Assembly: GCF_003332305.1 (NCBI RefSeq)
Contig: NZ_QOIO01000029.1
Coordinates: 16,946-80,945, forward strand
Direction: 5' to 3'
DNA length: 64,000 nt
DNA from: Microvirga aerophila
Lineage (GTDB): Bacteria > Pseudomonadota > Alphaproteobacteria > Rhizobiales > Beijerinckiaceae
In this document: piece after piece, positions 51,873 to 60,671 of the stretch
Layout: every line of letters begins with the position of its first letter
Position numbering within the stretch: the stretch's first letter is position 1
The notes under the pieces: model-generated
Databases searched by the model: none
What the model was told of the DNA's origin: nothing
The model's input: only the letters and a program-made list of their open reading frames with translations
Translations under genes and position numbers: made by a program

Positions 51873-53684
51873 GTGGGTGGAGCCCGCCTCGCCGCTACTC
51901 TGGCCGCCTTAATGTTCGTTCAGCTCTCGTCTTCGATTCAAGCCCAGACGCCTCCTGCATCACAGCCTGCCGCACCTCCCTTTGCGTCAGCTCCGGACGA
52001 TGGGCAATGGACGATCCCTCAGAAGAATTTCGCGTCCACCCGCTACAGCGACCTGTCCGAGATCAACACGGAGAACGTGAAGAGCCTCCAAGTCGCCTTC
52101 ACGTTCTCGACGGGCGTGAACCGGGGGCAGGAATCCGCACCACTGGTCGTCGGCAGCACCATGTACGTGCTCTCGCCGTATCCTAACATTCTCTACGCCC
52201 TGGACCTCACCCAGCCCGGCGCGCCGATGAAATGGCAGTACAACCCGAAGCCGGCCGCGGCCGCGCAGGGGGTGGCCTGCTGCGACGTGGTGAACCGTGG
52301 CCCGGCCTACTCGAACGGACGAATCTTCTTTACCACCCTCGATGCCCATGTGGTCGCGGTGAATGCCGAAACCGGGGAGGAGGTGTGGAAGACCAAGCTC
52401 GGCGACATCAACCGGGGCGAGACCATGACCATGGCTCCCCTGGTGGCGAAGGGTAAGGTGTTCGTCGGCATCTCGGGCGGCGAGTACGGCGTCCGCGGCT
52501 GGATCCACGCCCTGAACGAAGCGGATGGGCAGAGCGCCTGGAAGGCGTACAACACCGGGCCTGATCAGGATGTGAAGATCGGGCCGGACTTCAAGCCCTT
52601 CTACGACAGTGAAAAGGGCAAGGACCTCGGCGTCACGACCTGGCCGGCCGATGCTTGGCAGCAAGGGGGCGGCACGGTCTGGGGCTGGCTGTCCTACGAC
52701 CCGGATCTAAACTTGCTATATCACGGGACCGGCAATCCCGGCCCCTGGAATGCGAACCAGCGCCCCGGCGACAACAAATGGACCGCCGGGATCTTCGCCC
52801 GCGATCCTGACACTGGCGACGCCCGCTGGTTCTACCAGACAGCGCCGCACGACATTCATGACTGGGACACCGTCAACGAGATGATCCTGCTCGATATGGA
52901 GTGGGAGGGGCGGCCGCGCAAAGTCATGGTGCACCCTGGACGCACAGGCTTCGTCTACGTGATCGACCGCACCACCGGCGAGGTGCTCTCGGCAAAGCCT
53001 TTCCATGCATTGACCGCTGTGACCGGGTTCGATCTCAAGACTGCGCGGATGCAGATCAATCCCGAGAAGGAGCCGGTGAACAACCGCGTCATCCGCGATA
53101 TCTGCCCAACCGCGCCCGGCGCCAAGGACTGGAACCCGAGCGCCTTCTCGCACAAGACGGGCCTTCTCTACATCCCTCACATGAACATGTGCATGGACTG
53201 GCAGAGTTCGGAGGCGAACTACATTGCCGGAACACCCTATGTCGGCGCTGAGGTGCGCATGTTCCCCGGACCCGGCGGTCACATGGGTGAGTTCTCGGCC
53301 TGGGACATCCGCGAGGGCAAGGAACTCTGGACTATCAAGGAACGCTTCCCTCTCTGGAGCGGCGCGCTCGCGACCGCCGGGGACGTAGTCTTCTACGGTA
53401 CCATGGACGGATGGTTCAAAGCCCTGCACGCCCGCACCGGCGAAGAATTGTGGAAGTTCAAGACATCGTCTGGGATCATCGGCCAGCCGACCACCTATCG
53501 GGGGCCGGACGGCAAGCAGTATGTGGCTATTCTCTCGGGCGTCGGCGGCTGGGCGGGAGCCATCGTCTCGGGCGACCTCGACCCACGGGACGCTACCGCC
53601 GCTCTCGGTTTCGTCAACGCTATGCGCGAACTCAAGGACGTCACCACCAAGGGGGGATCGCTCTATGTGTTCAAGCTTCCCTAA
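51873..53684 (+). CDS. PQQ alcohol dehydrogenase with lanthanide-type active site
   Basis: About 603 residues, an eight-bladed quinoprotein of the methanol/ethanol dehydrogenase family. The catalytic Asp330 is followed by Trp and then Asp332. XoxF and ExaF have this extra Asp for a lanthanide ion, while MxaF has Ala. Other ligands are Glu204 (SGGEYGVRG) and Asn288 (GTGNP). The vicinal disulfide is Cys136-Cys137. The GTG at 51873 has GGAGA seven bases upstream and gives a clean signal peptide; the ATG at 51846 does not. Oxidises alcohols in the periplasm. Confidence 0.9.
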   Translation: MGGARLAATLAALMFVQLSSSIQAQTPPASQPAAPPFASAPDDGQWTIPQKNFASTRYSDLSEINTENVKSLQVAFTFSTGVNRGQESAPLVVGSTMYVLSPYPNILYALDLTQPGAPMKWQYNPKPAAAAQGVACCDVVNRGPAYSNGRIFFTTLDAHVVAVNAETGEEVWKTKLGDINRGETMTMAPLVAKGKVFVGISGGEYGVRGWIHALNEADGQSAWKAYNTGPDQDVKIGPDFKPFYDSEKGKDLGVTTWPADAWQQGGGTVWGWLSYDPDLNLLYHGTGNPGPWNANQRPGDNKWTAGIFARDPDTGDARWFYQTAPHDIHDWDTVNEMILLDMEWEGRPRKVMVHPGRTGFVYVIDRTTGEVLSAKPFHALTAVTGFDLKTARMQINPEKEPVNNRVIRDICPTAPGAKDWNPSAFSHKTGLLYIPHMNMCMDWQSSEANYIAGTPYVGAEVRMFPGPGGHMGEFSAWDIREGKELWTIKERFPLWSGALATAGDVVFYGTMDGWFKALHARTGEELWKFKTSSGIIGQPTTYRGPDGKQYVAILSGVGGWAGAIVSGDLDPRDATAALGFVNAMRELKDVTTKGGSLYVFKLP

Positions 53685-54489
53685 GAGCCTCGCCTTCACG
53701 GCGCTCTTGCTTGCCGCAGGCAGTGTCGAGGCGCGGGACTTGCGCGTCTGCGCCGACCCCAACAACCTTCCGTTCTCCAACGAAGCCCGCGAGGGGCTAG
53801 AGAACAAGATCGTCGCATTGATCGCCGAGGAGCTCGGCGCGGATCTCCACTATACATGGTGGGCGCAACGTCGCGGGTTCCTGCGCAATACCTTGAAAGC
53901 GGAAGCTTGCGACCTGGTGCCGGGTCTGCCTGCCAACCTCGAAGGGGTGCGCACGACGGCGCCCTATTACCGCTCGACCTACGTCTTCGTCACCCGCGCC
54001 GATGGACCCGAGGTTGCGTCCTACAGCGACCCGGTTCTGCGTGAAAAGAAGATTGGCGTTCATCTCGTCGGCGACGACGGGTCGAACACCCCGCCCGCTC
54101 ATGCGCTCGCCCGTCGCGGCGTGATCGACAATGTACGCGGCTACATGGTCTACGGCGACTATGGCGAGCCGAATCCCCCGGCCCGCATCCTGACTTCGCT
54201 CGCGCAGGGCGAGATCGATGTCGCCATCGTGTGGGGGCCCTTGGGCGGTTATTTCGCCACACGCCAGGCTGTGCCCCTGAAGGTGACGCCGGTGCGGCCA
54301 TCCTTCGACGGGCCGCAGCTTCCGATGGTGTTCGACATCTCGATGGCGGTTCGCAAGGAGGACGATGCGCTGCGCCAGGAGGTCGATGCCGCACTGACCC
54401 GCCGTCGGACAGATGTCGACGCCATCCTGGCTGCCTACGGCGTTCCTCGCGTCGACGGCACGGTGAAACACGCGGGGGGTACGCCATGA
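53665..54489 (+). CDS. XoxJ/MoxJ-like periplasmic binding protein
   Basis: A 274-residue SBP-like protein with a signal peptide (ending AGSVEA) and the start LRVCADPNNLPFSNEAREGLENKIVALIAEELG, typical of the quinoprotein dehydrogenase-associated group (TIGR03871-type). In methylotrophs XoxJ/MxaJ is needed for dehydrogenase maturation. It overlaps the dehydrogenase gene by 20 bases. Confidence 0.86.
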   Translation: MCSSFPKSLAFTALLLAAGSVEARDLRVCADPNNLPFSNEAREGLENKIVALIAEELGADLHYTWWAQRRGFLRNTLKAEACDLVPGLPANLEGVRTTAPYYRSTYVFVTRADGPEVASYSDPVLREKKIGVHLVGDDGSNTPPAHALARRGVIDNVRGYMVYGDYGEPNPPARILTSLAQGEIDVAIVWGPLGGYFATRQAVPLKVTPVRPSFDGPQLPMVFDISMAVRKEDDALRQEVDAALTRRRTDVDAILAAYGVPRVDGTVKHAGGTP

Positions 54490-55046
54490 GGAACCTCCTG
54501 ACCGCATCCATCGCGGTGCTGATCCTCACCGCATGCGAGCGTGAGGATCGCGAATACAGGGCAAACCCGGTCACAGCCGAAACCGAGGAGAAGATTGCTC
54601 TGTCGCCGCTCTCCGGCGGCCCCTCTCCGCCGGTCGAGCGGCGTTCGGGCATCGGACAGGGTTATGAGGAGAATGCTTTCCACGTCGCACAAGGCAAGAA
54701 GCTCTATGTGTGGTTCAACTGCAATGGCTGCCACGCGAATGGGGGCGGCGGGTCCGGGCCGCCGCTGATGGATGATCGCTGGACCTATGGCGGGCAGATC
54801 GAGAACATCGTGCAGACGATCCGCGAGGGGCGACCGAACGGCATGCCTTCCTTCCGGGGCAAAATTCCCGACGACCAAATTTGGCAGATCGCGGCCTATG
54901 TCCGCTCCATGGGTCGGAACGTGCGCAAGGACGTGGCGCCCGGCCGCAATGACGACATGCATCCCGCTCCCGCCGAGCAGCGCCGGCCGCCAGGTGAAGT
55001 GATCGACGGCGGCCAGATCTCACCCTCCGCCCAGATGCCGCAATGA
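54486..55046 (+). CDS. Cytochrome c, XoxG-like electron acceptor
   Basis: A 186-residue lipoprotein-like cytochrome with N-terminal lipobox LTAC, a single CNGCH heme site and a late Met (GMPSFRGKIPDD). It would take electrons from the PQQ enzyme. It overlaps its neighbours by four bases at both ends, in keeping with an operon from dehydrogenase to oxidase. Confidence 0.84.
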   Translation: MRNLLTASIAVLILTACEREDREYRANPVTAETEEKIALSPLSGGPSPPVERRSGIGQGYEENAFHVAQGKKLYVWFNCNGCHANGGGGSGPPLMDDRWTYGGQIENIVQTIREGRPNGMPSFRGKIPDDQIWQIAAYVRSMGRNVRKDVAPGRNDDMHPAPAEQRRPPGEVIDGGQISPSAQMPQ

Positions 55047-56041
55047 ATCGGGTCACGCTCTTCCTGCTGAGTTTGCCCCTAGCGGGCTGCCAGGGCTGGC
55101 AATCGACCCTTGACGCGCATGGGCCGGCGGCGCGCACGCTCGCTGACATGTTCTGGATCTTCACCGCTGTGCTCGCGACGGTGTGGGTTCTCACCATGGG
55201 AGCCCTGCTCCTGGCGCTCCGGAAGCGGCGCGTCGCCGGTGCGGACCCGCTGGCCACGAACCCGGCGACCGAGCGGCGCATGACGATCGTGATCTCGACC
55301 GCGATTGGCCTGACGTTCGTCACCGTGCTTGCGTTGACCGGGATCAGCTATGGCGGCCAGCGCGCGCTCTACAGCCACAAGGACGGCGCGTTGACCCTGC
55401 TGGTCACTGGTCGGCAATGGTGGTGGCAGATCACCTACGAGGACCCGCAGACCAACCGGATATTCACAACCGCTAACGAGATCCACATCCCGGTGGGCGA
55501 GCCGGTGCTGATCAAGCTCGAATCCGCCGACGTGATCCACTCGTTCTGGATTCCGAACCTCACAGGCAAGATGGACGCCATTACAGGACGCCAGAACCAG
55601 GTCCAGATCCAGGCTGACCGACCAGGCGTCTATCGGGGCCAATGCGCCGAGTTTTGCGGTCTGCAGCATGCACATATGGGAATGCTCGTAATCGCGGAAC
55701 CGAAGGAGGATTTCGAGCGCTGGCGCAACAACCAGATTTCCGCGGCAAAGCCGCCAGCCGATCCGGAGCGGCAGCGCGGCATGGAGATCTTTCTCTCGAA
55801 GCCTTGCGTCATGTGCCACCAAATCCGGGGAACTGATGCGGGCGGCAAGATCGCGCCGGACCTGACCCACGTGGGCAGCCGCCGCTACATCGCGGCCGGA
55901 ACGCTGGAGACGACGAGGGGCAACATCGCGGCCTGGATCGTCGATCCGCACGGCATCAAGCCTGGGGTGACTATGCCGACAATCCAGCTCGAGCCCGACG
56001 AGGTTCAGCCGCTTGCAAGCTACCTGGAGGGGTTGAAGTGA
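55043..56041 (+). CDS. ctaC: Cytochrome c oxidase subunit II with fused cytochrome c (caa3)
   Basis: A 332-residue protein. A lipobox (AGC) follows the N-terminal signal, then one further membrane segment and the cupredoxin domain with CuA ligands His (DVIHSFW) and CAEFCGLQHAHMGM. The C-terminus adds a c-type heme motif CVMCH, the mark of caa3-type oxidases. It accepts electrons from cytochrome c and passes them to subunit I. Confidence 0.92.
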   Translation: MNRVTLFLLSLPLAGCQGWQSTLDAHGPAARTLADMFWIFTAVLATVWVLTMGALLLALRKRRVAGADPLATNPATERRMTIVISTAIGLTFVTVLALTGISYGGQRALYSHKDGALTLLVTGRQWWWQITYEDPQTNRIFTTANEIHIPVGEPVLIKLESADVIHSFWIPNLTGKMDAITGRQNQVQIQADRPGVYRGQCAEFCGLQHAHMGMLVIAEPKEDFERWRNNQISAAKPPADPERQRGMEIFLSKPCVMCHQIRGTDAGGKIAPDLTHVGSRRYIAAGTLETTRGNIAAWIVDPHGIKPGVTMPTIQLEPDEVQPLASYLEGLK

Positions 56042-58056
56042 CACAGACGCTCGCCCCCCACGATGTAGCTCTCGATGCCGTTCCCGAGCCCACCCGCCTC
56101 CTGACCGGGCAGCCAGCCGGCATGCCCGGCGTGCAGAGCGAGGCCGACGCGCCGCCGGATCCCAGGGAACTGCGGGACGATCAGGTGGACGGGCAGGAAC
56201 TCACGGCCCGCCTTGCCCGCACCTGGGGCACCCGGAAGGGCATCATCGGCGCGCTGTCCACCGTTGACCATAAGATCATCGGCCGGCGCTACATCATCAC
56301 CGCCTTCATCTTCCTCTTCCTCGGCGGCCTTTCCGCCGTCGCGATGCGCATGCAGCTGGCGCGTCCTGAAAGCGGTCTGATCGGACCGGACCTCTACAAC
56401 CAGCTCTTCACGATGCATGGCACGACGATGATGTTCCTCTTCGGCGTGCCGATCGGGGAGGCATTCGCGGTGTTTCTCCTGCCGCTCATGCTCGGAACCC
56501 GCAACATCGCGTTCGCGCGCCTCAACGCTTATTCCTACTACGTCTACCTTTTCGGCGGCGCGATGATCTGGTTCGCGTTCATGCTCAACATCGGGCCCGA
56601 TGTAGGTTGGTTCGCCTACGTGCCGCTTTCTGGGCCGGAATTCTCACCCGGCAAGCGGGTCGATTTCTGGGCTCAGATGATCACCTTCACGGAAGTCGCG
56701 GGCATCGCCGTCGCGGTCCAGATCGTCGTGACCGTGTTCAAGATGCGCGCCCCTGGCATGACGCTGGACCGTATTCCGCTCTTCGTCTGGGCGGAGCTCG
56801 TCAACGCCTTCATCATCATCTTCGCCCTCCCTGCCGTGGTTACGGCGTCCGTGATGCTGATCATGGACCGGTTGGTGGGCACCCATTTCTTCAATCCGGC
56901 TGAAGGCGGCGACGCGCTTCTCTACCAGCACTTGTTCTGGTTTTTCGGCCATCCGGAGGTCTACATCATTTTCATCCCGGCCACCGGATGGGTGTCCGCC
57001 ATCGTGGTCACTTTCTCGCGGCGGCAGGCTTTCGGCTACATTCCGCTCGTGCTTTCTATGATCGCAACCGGGTTCCTCTCCTTCGGCTTGTGGGTGCATC
57101 ACATGTTCACCACCGGCCTGCCGCAGCTCGGCGCCAGCTTCTTCACGGCATCGAGCATGCTGATAGCGATCCCGAACGGAATTCAGATTTTCTGCTGGAT
57201 TGCGACTCTTTGGGACGGGCGGCCGGTGTTCCGCACACCGCTCCTGTTCGTGATGGGCTTCTTCTTCATCTTCGTGGCAGGCGGCCTCTCCGGCATCATG
57301 CTGGCCTCGGTCCCCATCGACGCGCAGGTGCACGACACCATGTTCGTGGTGGCGCATTTCCATTACGTACTCATTGGCGGCAACGTCTTCCCGCTCCTTG
57401 GCGCAGTCTATTACTGGTTCCCGAAGTTCACCGGACGCATGATGAGCGAGCGTCTCGGCAAATGGCATTTCTGGCTCGCTTTCATCGGCTTCAACATCAC
57501 CTTCTTCCCCATGCACATCACCGGCCTCATGGGTATGCCGCGCCGGGTCTACACCTACCTTCCTGAGATGGGCTGGGGAAACCTGAATCTCATCTCGACC
57601 CTTGGCGCCACGATGCTGTTCGCGAGCTTCGTGGTCTTCCTGGTCAACGTGGTCGTGAGCGCGCGGCGCGGCGCGCTTGCGGGTCCAAATCCGTGGGATG
57701 CCGGAACCCTCGAATGGGCGACGTCTTCGCCACCCCTGCCGCAGAACTTCGACCGCATTCCGGTTGTTACCAACCGCGAACCCCTGTGGGCTCATCGCAA
57801 TACCCTGCCTGTTGTGGCGGGCTTGAGCGTCGAGAACCGGGAGGTCATCATCTCGACAGCGACAGCTGGCCGCGCAGACCTCAAGGAGTCGTCGCCCGAA
57901 CCGTCGATTTGGCCGTTCTTGGCCGCCATTGCGACCACGGTCACCTTCATCGGCTCAATCTTCACCCCGTGGGCCATCGTCTGGGGCGGGTTGCCCACAA
58001 CGATCACGCTCCTCGGTTGGTTCTGGCCGAAGGGAGTTAAGGAGGACGAGGCATGA
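56038..58056 (+). CDS. ctaD: Cytochrome c oxidase subunit I
   Basis: A 672-residue heme-copper oxidase subunit I with about twelve or more helices. Heme and CuB ligands are visible: HGTTMMF, GHPEVYI (with the type-A1 Glu), VHHMFTTG and HDTMFVVAHFHYVL. The start is a GTG in a GTGA overlap with subunit II. GGAGGGG precedes it. The extra C-terminal part is a soluble tail with one or two further helices. Confidence 0.93.
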   Translation: MTQTLAPHDVALDAVPEPTRLLTGQPAGMPGVQSEADAPPDPRELRDDQVDGQELTARLARTWGTRKGIIGALSTVDHKIIGRRYIITAFIFLFLGGLSAVAMRMQLARPESGLIGPDLYNQLFTMHGTTMMFLFGVPIGEAFAVFLLPLMLGTRNIAFARLNAYSYYVYLFGGAMIWFAFMLNIGPDVGWFAYVPLSGPEFSPGKRVDFWAQMITFTEVAGIAVAVQIVVTVFKMRAPGMTLDRIPLFVWAELVNAFIIIFALPAVVTASVMLIMDRLVGTHFFNPAEGGDALLYQHLFWFFGHPEVYIIFIPATGWVSAIVVTFSRRQAFGYIPLVLSMIATGFLSFGLWVHHMFTTGLPQLGASFFTASSMLIAIPNGIQIFCWIATLWDGRPVFRTPLLFVMGFFFIFVAGGLSGIMLASVPIDAQVHDTMFVVAHFHYVLIGGNVFPLLGAVYYWFPKFTGRMMSERLGKWHFWLAFIGFNITFFPMHITGLMGMPRRVYTYLPEMGWGNLNLISTLGATMLFASFVVFLVNVVVSARRGALAGPNPWDAGTLEWATSSPPLPQNFDRIPVVTNREPLWAHRNTLPVVAGLSVENREVIISTATAGRADLKESSPEPSIWPFLAAIATTVTFIGSIFTPWAIVWGGLPTTITLLGWFWPKGVKEDEA

Positions 58057-58103
58057 TGTTCCTCTTGGGTCTGTCGCGGTCATGCAGGGGTAATGGTCTA
58101 TGA
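58053..58103 (+). CDS. Micro-ORF of 16 codons between subunits I and III
   Basis: The frame ATGATGTTCCTC ... CTATGA encodes MMFLLGLSRSCRGNGL. It begins in an ATGA overlap with the subunit I stop and ends in an ATGA overlap with the subunit III start, filling the gap exactly. GGAGG lies at 58041-58045. It is too short for a folded domain and may only re-start ribosomes (translational coupling). Confidence 0.3.
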   Translation: MMFLLGLSRSCRGNGL

Positions 58104-58735
58104 CGGCGAGCCCGCATCAGCCGCTCTCGACGCGGCTGCATCACAATGTCGTCCTCAACGTGCGTCGCCTGCCGAGCTACGGACACGGGTCCCGCAGTTC
58201 GCAGTGGTGGGGCATCATGGGCTTCTGCGCCGCTGAGGGCATTGGCTTCGTCCTCGCCTTCGGGGCTTATTTTTACTTGGTCTTCATCAATGGTGTCTGG
58301 CCCCTATCCTCGAAGCCGCCGGATATATACACCTCGACATTCCATACGGCCCTGATGCTCGCGAGCCTATGGCCGAACTATCTGGCCAGGAAATACAGCG
58401 AGCGCGAAGACCTGCTCAAGGTTCGCCGATACCTTGTGATCATGAGCGTGCTGGGAGCCGCTCTCCTCGGGCTGAGGGTCGTTGAGATCGCGCTGCTCCA
58501 TACGAAATGGGACCACAATGCCTATGGCTCGATCGTCTGGCTGCTTCTCGGTTTCCACACTCTCCATCTCGTGACTGATGTGGTCAACACCATCGTCCTT
58601 ACGGTTCTGATGTTTACCCGCCACGGCCACGGCAGACGCTTCAACAACGTAGGACAGAACGCCGATTACTGGACCTTCGTCGTTGCCGCGTGGATTCCGC
58701 TCTACGTCATCGTCTACTTGTTCCCGAGGTGGTGA
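58100..58735 (+). CDS. ctaE: Cytochrome c oxidase subunit III
   Basis: A 211-residue membrane protein with five helices of the short caa3/bo3-type subunit III (SSQWWGIMGFCAAEGIGFVLAFGAYFYLVF and later FHTLHLVTDVVNTIVLTVLMF). Follows subunit I after a 43-base gap that a micro-ORF fills. Confidence 0.88.
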   Translation: MTASPHQPLSTRLHHNVVLNVRRLPSYGHGSRSSQWWGIMGFCAAEGIGFVLAFGAYFYLVFINGVWPLSSKPPDIYTSTFHTALMLASLWPNYLARKYSEREDLLKVRRYLVIMSVLGAALLGLRVVEIALLHTKWDHNAYGSIVWLLLGFHTLHLVTDVVNTIVLTVLMFTRHGHGRRFNNVGQNADYWTFVVAAWIPLYVIVYLFPRW

Positions 58736-58736
58736 G

Positions 58737-58799
58737 ATGCGCGTAGTCGAACGCCTGGACAGCAATCTTGAGGCCCGCCGCGATGGGGAGACGCCATGA
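58737..58799 (+). CDS. Micro-ORF of 20 codons after subunit III
   Basis: The peptide is MRVVERLDSNLEARRDGETP. It starts one base after the subunit III stop and ends in an ATGA overlap with the next gene. Like the 16-codon frame at 58053, it bridges an otherwise untranslated gap. It is charged and non-membrane, so if made it is not an oxidase subunit. No homologue is known to me. Confidence 0.3.
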   Translation: MRVVERLDSNLEARRDGETP

Positions 58800-59146
58800 C
58801 AGGATGGCTCACCAGAGGTTTGCCCTCTGCGGGTATCTATGCCGGGCCGACCGCGTGGCTCATCAGCACGCAGGCGAATTACGCCCTCGTCCCGTGGGTC
58901 TGCGCAAATCAGATACGGATCATTCCGTTGGTGGCTGTCATGATGGCGGCGGCGAGCCTCCTCGGCGGGTTCCTGTCCTGGCGTGGCTACATCACAGCTG
59001 CGCCTACGCCGCACCCGGATTCCACCGGAGCCGGCCGGCCGCACCGTTTCGTAGCCCTCATAGGCGTCGGAATCGCGCTCCTCTTTACGGCCGTCATCAT
59101 CATCCACGGGATTGCCGGAATGGTCTTTCATGGGTGCGAACGATGA
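58796..59146 (+). CDS. Small membrane protein of the caa3 operon
   Basis: A 116-residue protein with about three hydrophobic segments (near residues 10-30, 42-62 and 84-108) and a His/Pro-rich loop. It overlaps the following CtaG gene by four bases. It may be a small accessory subunit (CtaF-like position), but no family is recognised. Confidence 0.65.
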   Translation: MTGWLTRGLPSAGIYAGPTAWLISTQANYALVPWVCANQIRIIPLVAVMMAAASLLGGFLSWRGYITAAPTPHPDSTGAGRPHRFVALIGVGIALLFTAVIIIHGIAGMVFHGCER

Positions 59147-60060
59147 GGGCGCCTGCACTTCTCTTCGCGCTACTGCTTCCGGGGCAGGCGTTCGCCCATG
59201 CGGGCCACCTGCATTGGACTGAAATCGATACGACTTGGACCTGGGATCCGTGGGTCATGCTGCCCTTGGTCCTCTCCAGCGGTCTTTATGCAATCGGCGT
59301 CGTACGCCTGTGGCGCCGGGCCGGCTTCGGGCGCGGCGTGCGGCCCTGGCAGGCCGGCTGCTTCGTGCTCGGATGGGCGCTTCTCGTCCTGGCGCTCGTG
59401 GCGCCGCTCCACTGGCTCGGCGAACGGCTCTTCGTCGCCCACATGGTCGAGCACGAGATCCTCATGGCCGCCTCGGCGCCGCTCCTGATCGTGGCGCGAC
59501 CGGTCGGGGCGATGCTTTGGGCGCTGCCACAGGCCTGGCGCCGCAGCATCGGCGCTCTCGGTCGGGTGCCTTCGCTTGCCCGCACCTGGTCTTTCCTCAC
59601 GAACGCACCGATCGCGACTATCCTGCACGGCGCTGCTCTTTGGATCTGGCACGCCCCGGCGCTTTACGAAGCAGCATTGGCCGATCCCTGGCTTCACTGG
59701 CTCCAGCACGTCAGCTTCTTTGGCACGGCGCTGCTTTTCTGGCGCGCCCTGCTGCAGGGTCCCGAGCGCGAGCGGGCTTATGGTGCGGCTGTGTTCTATC
59801 TCTTCGCAACCTCGCTCCACACCGAGTTTCTTGGCATCCTTCTCGCAATCGCGCGCCAGCCGATCTATCCGGCTCAAACGGGCTCGGCACCGGAATGGGG
59901 TCTCTCGCCCCTAGAAGATCAGCAACTTGCGGGTCTCGTGATGTGGATCCCCGCCGGCCTTGTCTACGCGGGCGCGGCCCTCGCCCTCGCGGGGCTGTGG
60001 ATTGCACGGTCGGCTTCCGACCTTCGCACGGGAGGGCGCCATGCCTATACGGCACGCTAG
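59143..60060 (+). CDS. ctaG: CtaG-like cytochrome oxidase assembly factor
   Basis: A 305-residue membrane protein of the caa3_CtaG type (PF09678-like). It has a signal-like N-terminus, a His-rich start AHAGHLHWTEID and about seven helices. The copper-related His pattern MVEHEILMAASAPLL is present. It is needed to assemble caa3 oxidase in other bacteria. Start overlaps the upstream gene by four bases. Confidence 0.86.
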   Translation: MRAPALLFALLLPGQAFAHAGHLHWTEIDTTWTWDPWVMLPLVLSSGLYAIGVVRLWRRAGFGRGVRPWQAGCFVLGWALLVLALVAPLHWLGERLFVAHMVEHEILMAASAPLLIVARPVGAMLWALPQAWRRSIGALGRVPSLARTWSFLTNAPIATILHGAALWIWHAPALYEAALADPWLHWLQHVSFFGTALLFWRALLQGPERERAYGAAVFYLFATSLHTEFLGILLAIARQPIYPAQTGSAPEWGLSPLEDQQLAGLVMWIPAGLVYAGAALALAGLWIARSASDLRTGGRHAYTAR

Positions 60061-60622
60061 GGCTTTGGCCCCGTTGGCAGTGACGCTGCTCGTGGGGCTC
60101 GCCGGTATGGGGCTGGGTCTCGGGCGTCGGACCACTTCGGGCCGCCCTCGGCCAAATGGGCGTCCGGAACCGGAGCCACCTCCGCTTCCCTCCGGCATGC
60201 GAAGATCGGGTCCGACACGTCTCTTGCGCAGCGCGATCCTCGGAACCCTTGCGCTCGTAGTCCTCACTGGTGCGGCGATCTACGCGGGCTACCAGATGAA
60301 GCTGTCGAAGGAGATGCGCACTCGCGCGATCGCGCTTACAGCTGGCAATCCGGATTTTGGCCGTGATCTCGCCCGGCGCTATGGCTGCGCGGGGTGCCAC
60401 ACCATCCCGGGCGTTCCGCATGCCAAAGGTCAGGTCGGCCCATCGCTCCAGGGCTTCGCAGCCCGGGTCTATGTCGGCGGGGTCACGACGAATACGCCGG
60501 ATTCCCTGATCCAGTGGATCGAAAACCCGCGTTCCCTCGACCCGAAGTCGGCCATGCCGATCACCGGGATTTCCCGCCAGGAGGCGCGGCACGTGGCAGC
60601 GTATCTCTATACGCTGCGCTAA
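60041..60622 (+). CDS. Membrane-anchored cytochrome c
   Basis: About 193 residues. Two hydrophobic segments (near residues 8-26 and 66-90) precede a single class I cytochrome domain with CAGCH and a Met ligand in SAMPITG. GGGAGG lies before the ATG at 60041. It overlaps the ctaG end by 20 bases. It probably carries electrons from the dehydrogenase or other donors to the oxidase. Confidence 0.83.
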   Translation: MPIRHARALAPLAVTLLVGLAGMGLGLGRRTTSGRPRPNGRPEPEPPPLPSGMRRSGPTRLLRSAILGTLALVVLTGAAIYAGYQMKLSKEMRTRAIALTAGNPDFGRDLARRYGCAGCHTIPGVPHAKGQVGPSLQGFAARVYVGGVTTNTPDSLIQWIENPRSLDPKSAMPITGISRQEARHVAAYLYTLR

Positions 60623-60671
60623 AGGGGCTTAGCCCCACATCCTGCTTTCGACGTCTGAGGCCGTGCTGCGC

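Noticed and set aside
56644..57795. 383-codon minus-strand open frame
   Set aside because: Antisense to cytochrome oxidase subunit I; rich in His, Glu and Arg, as expected for a shadow frame.
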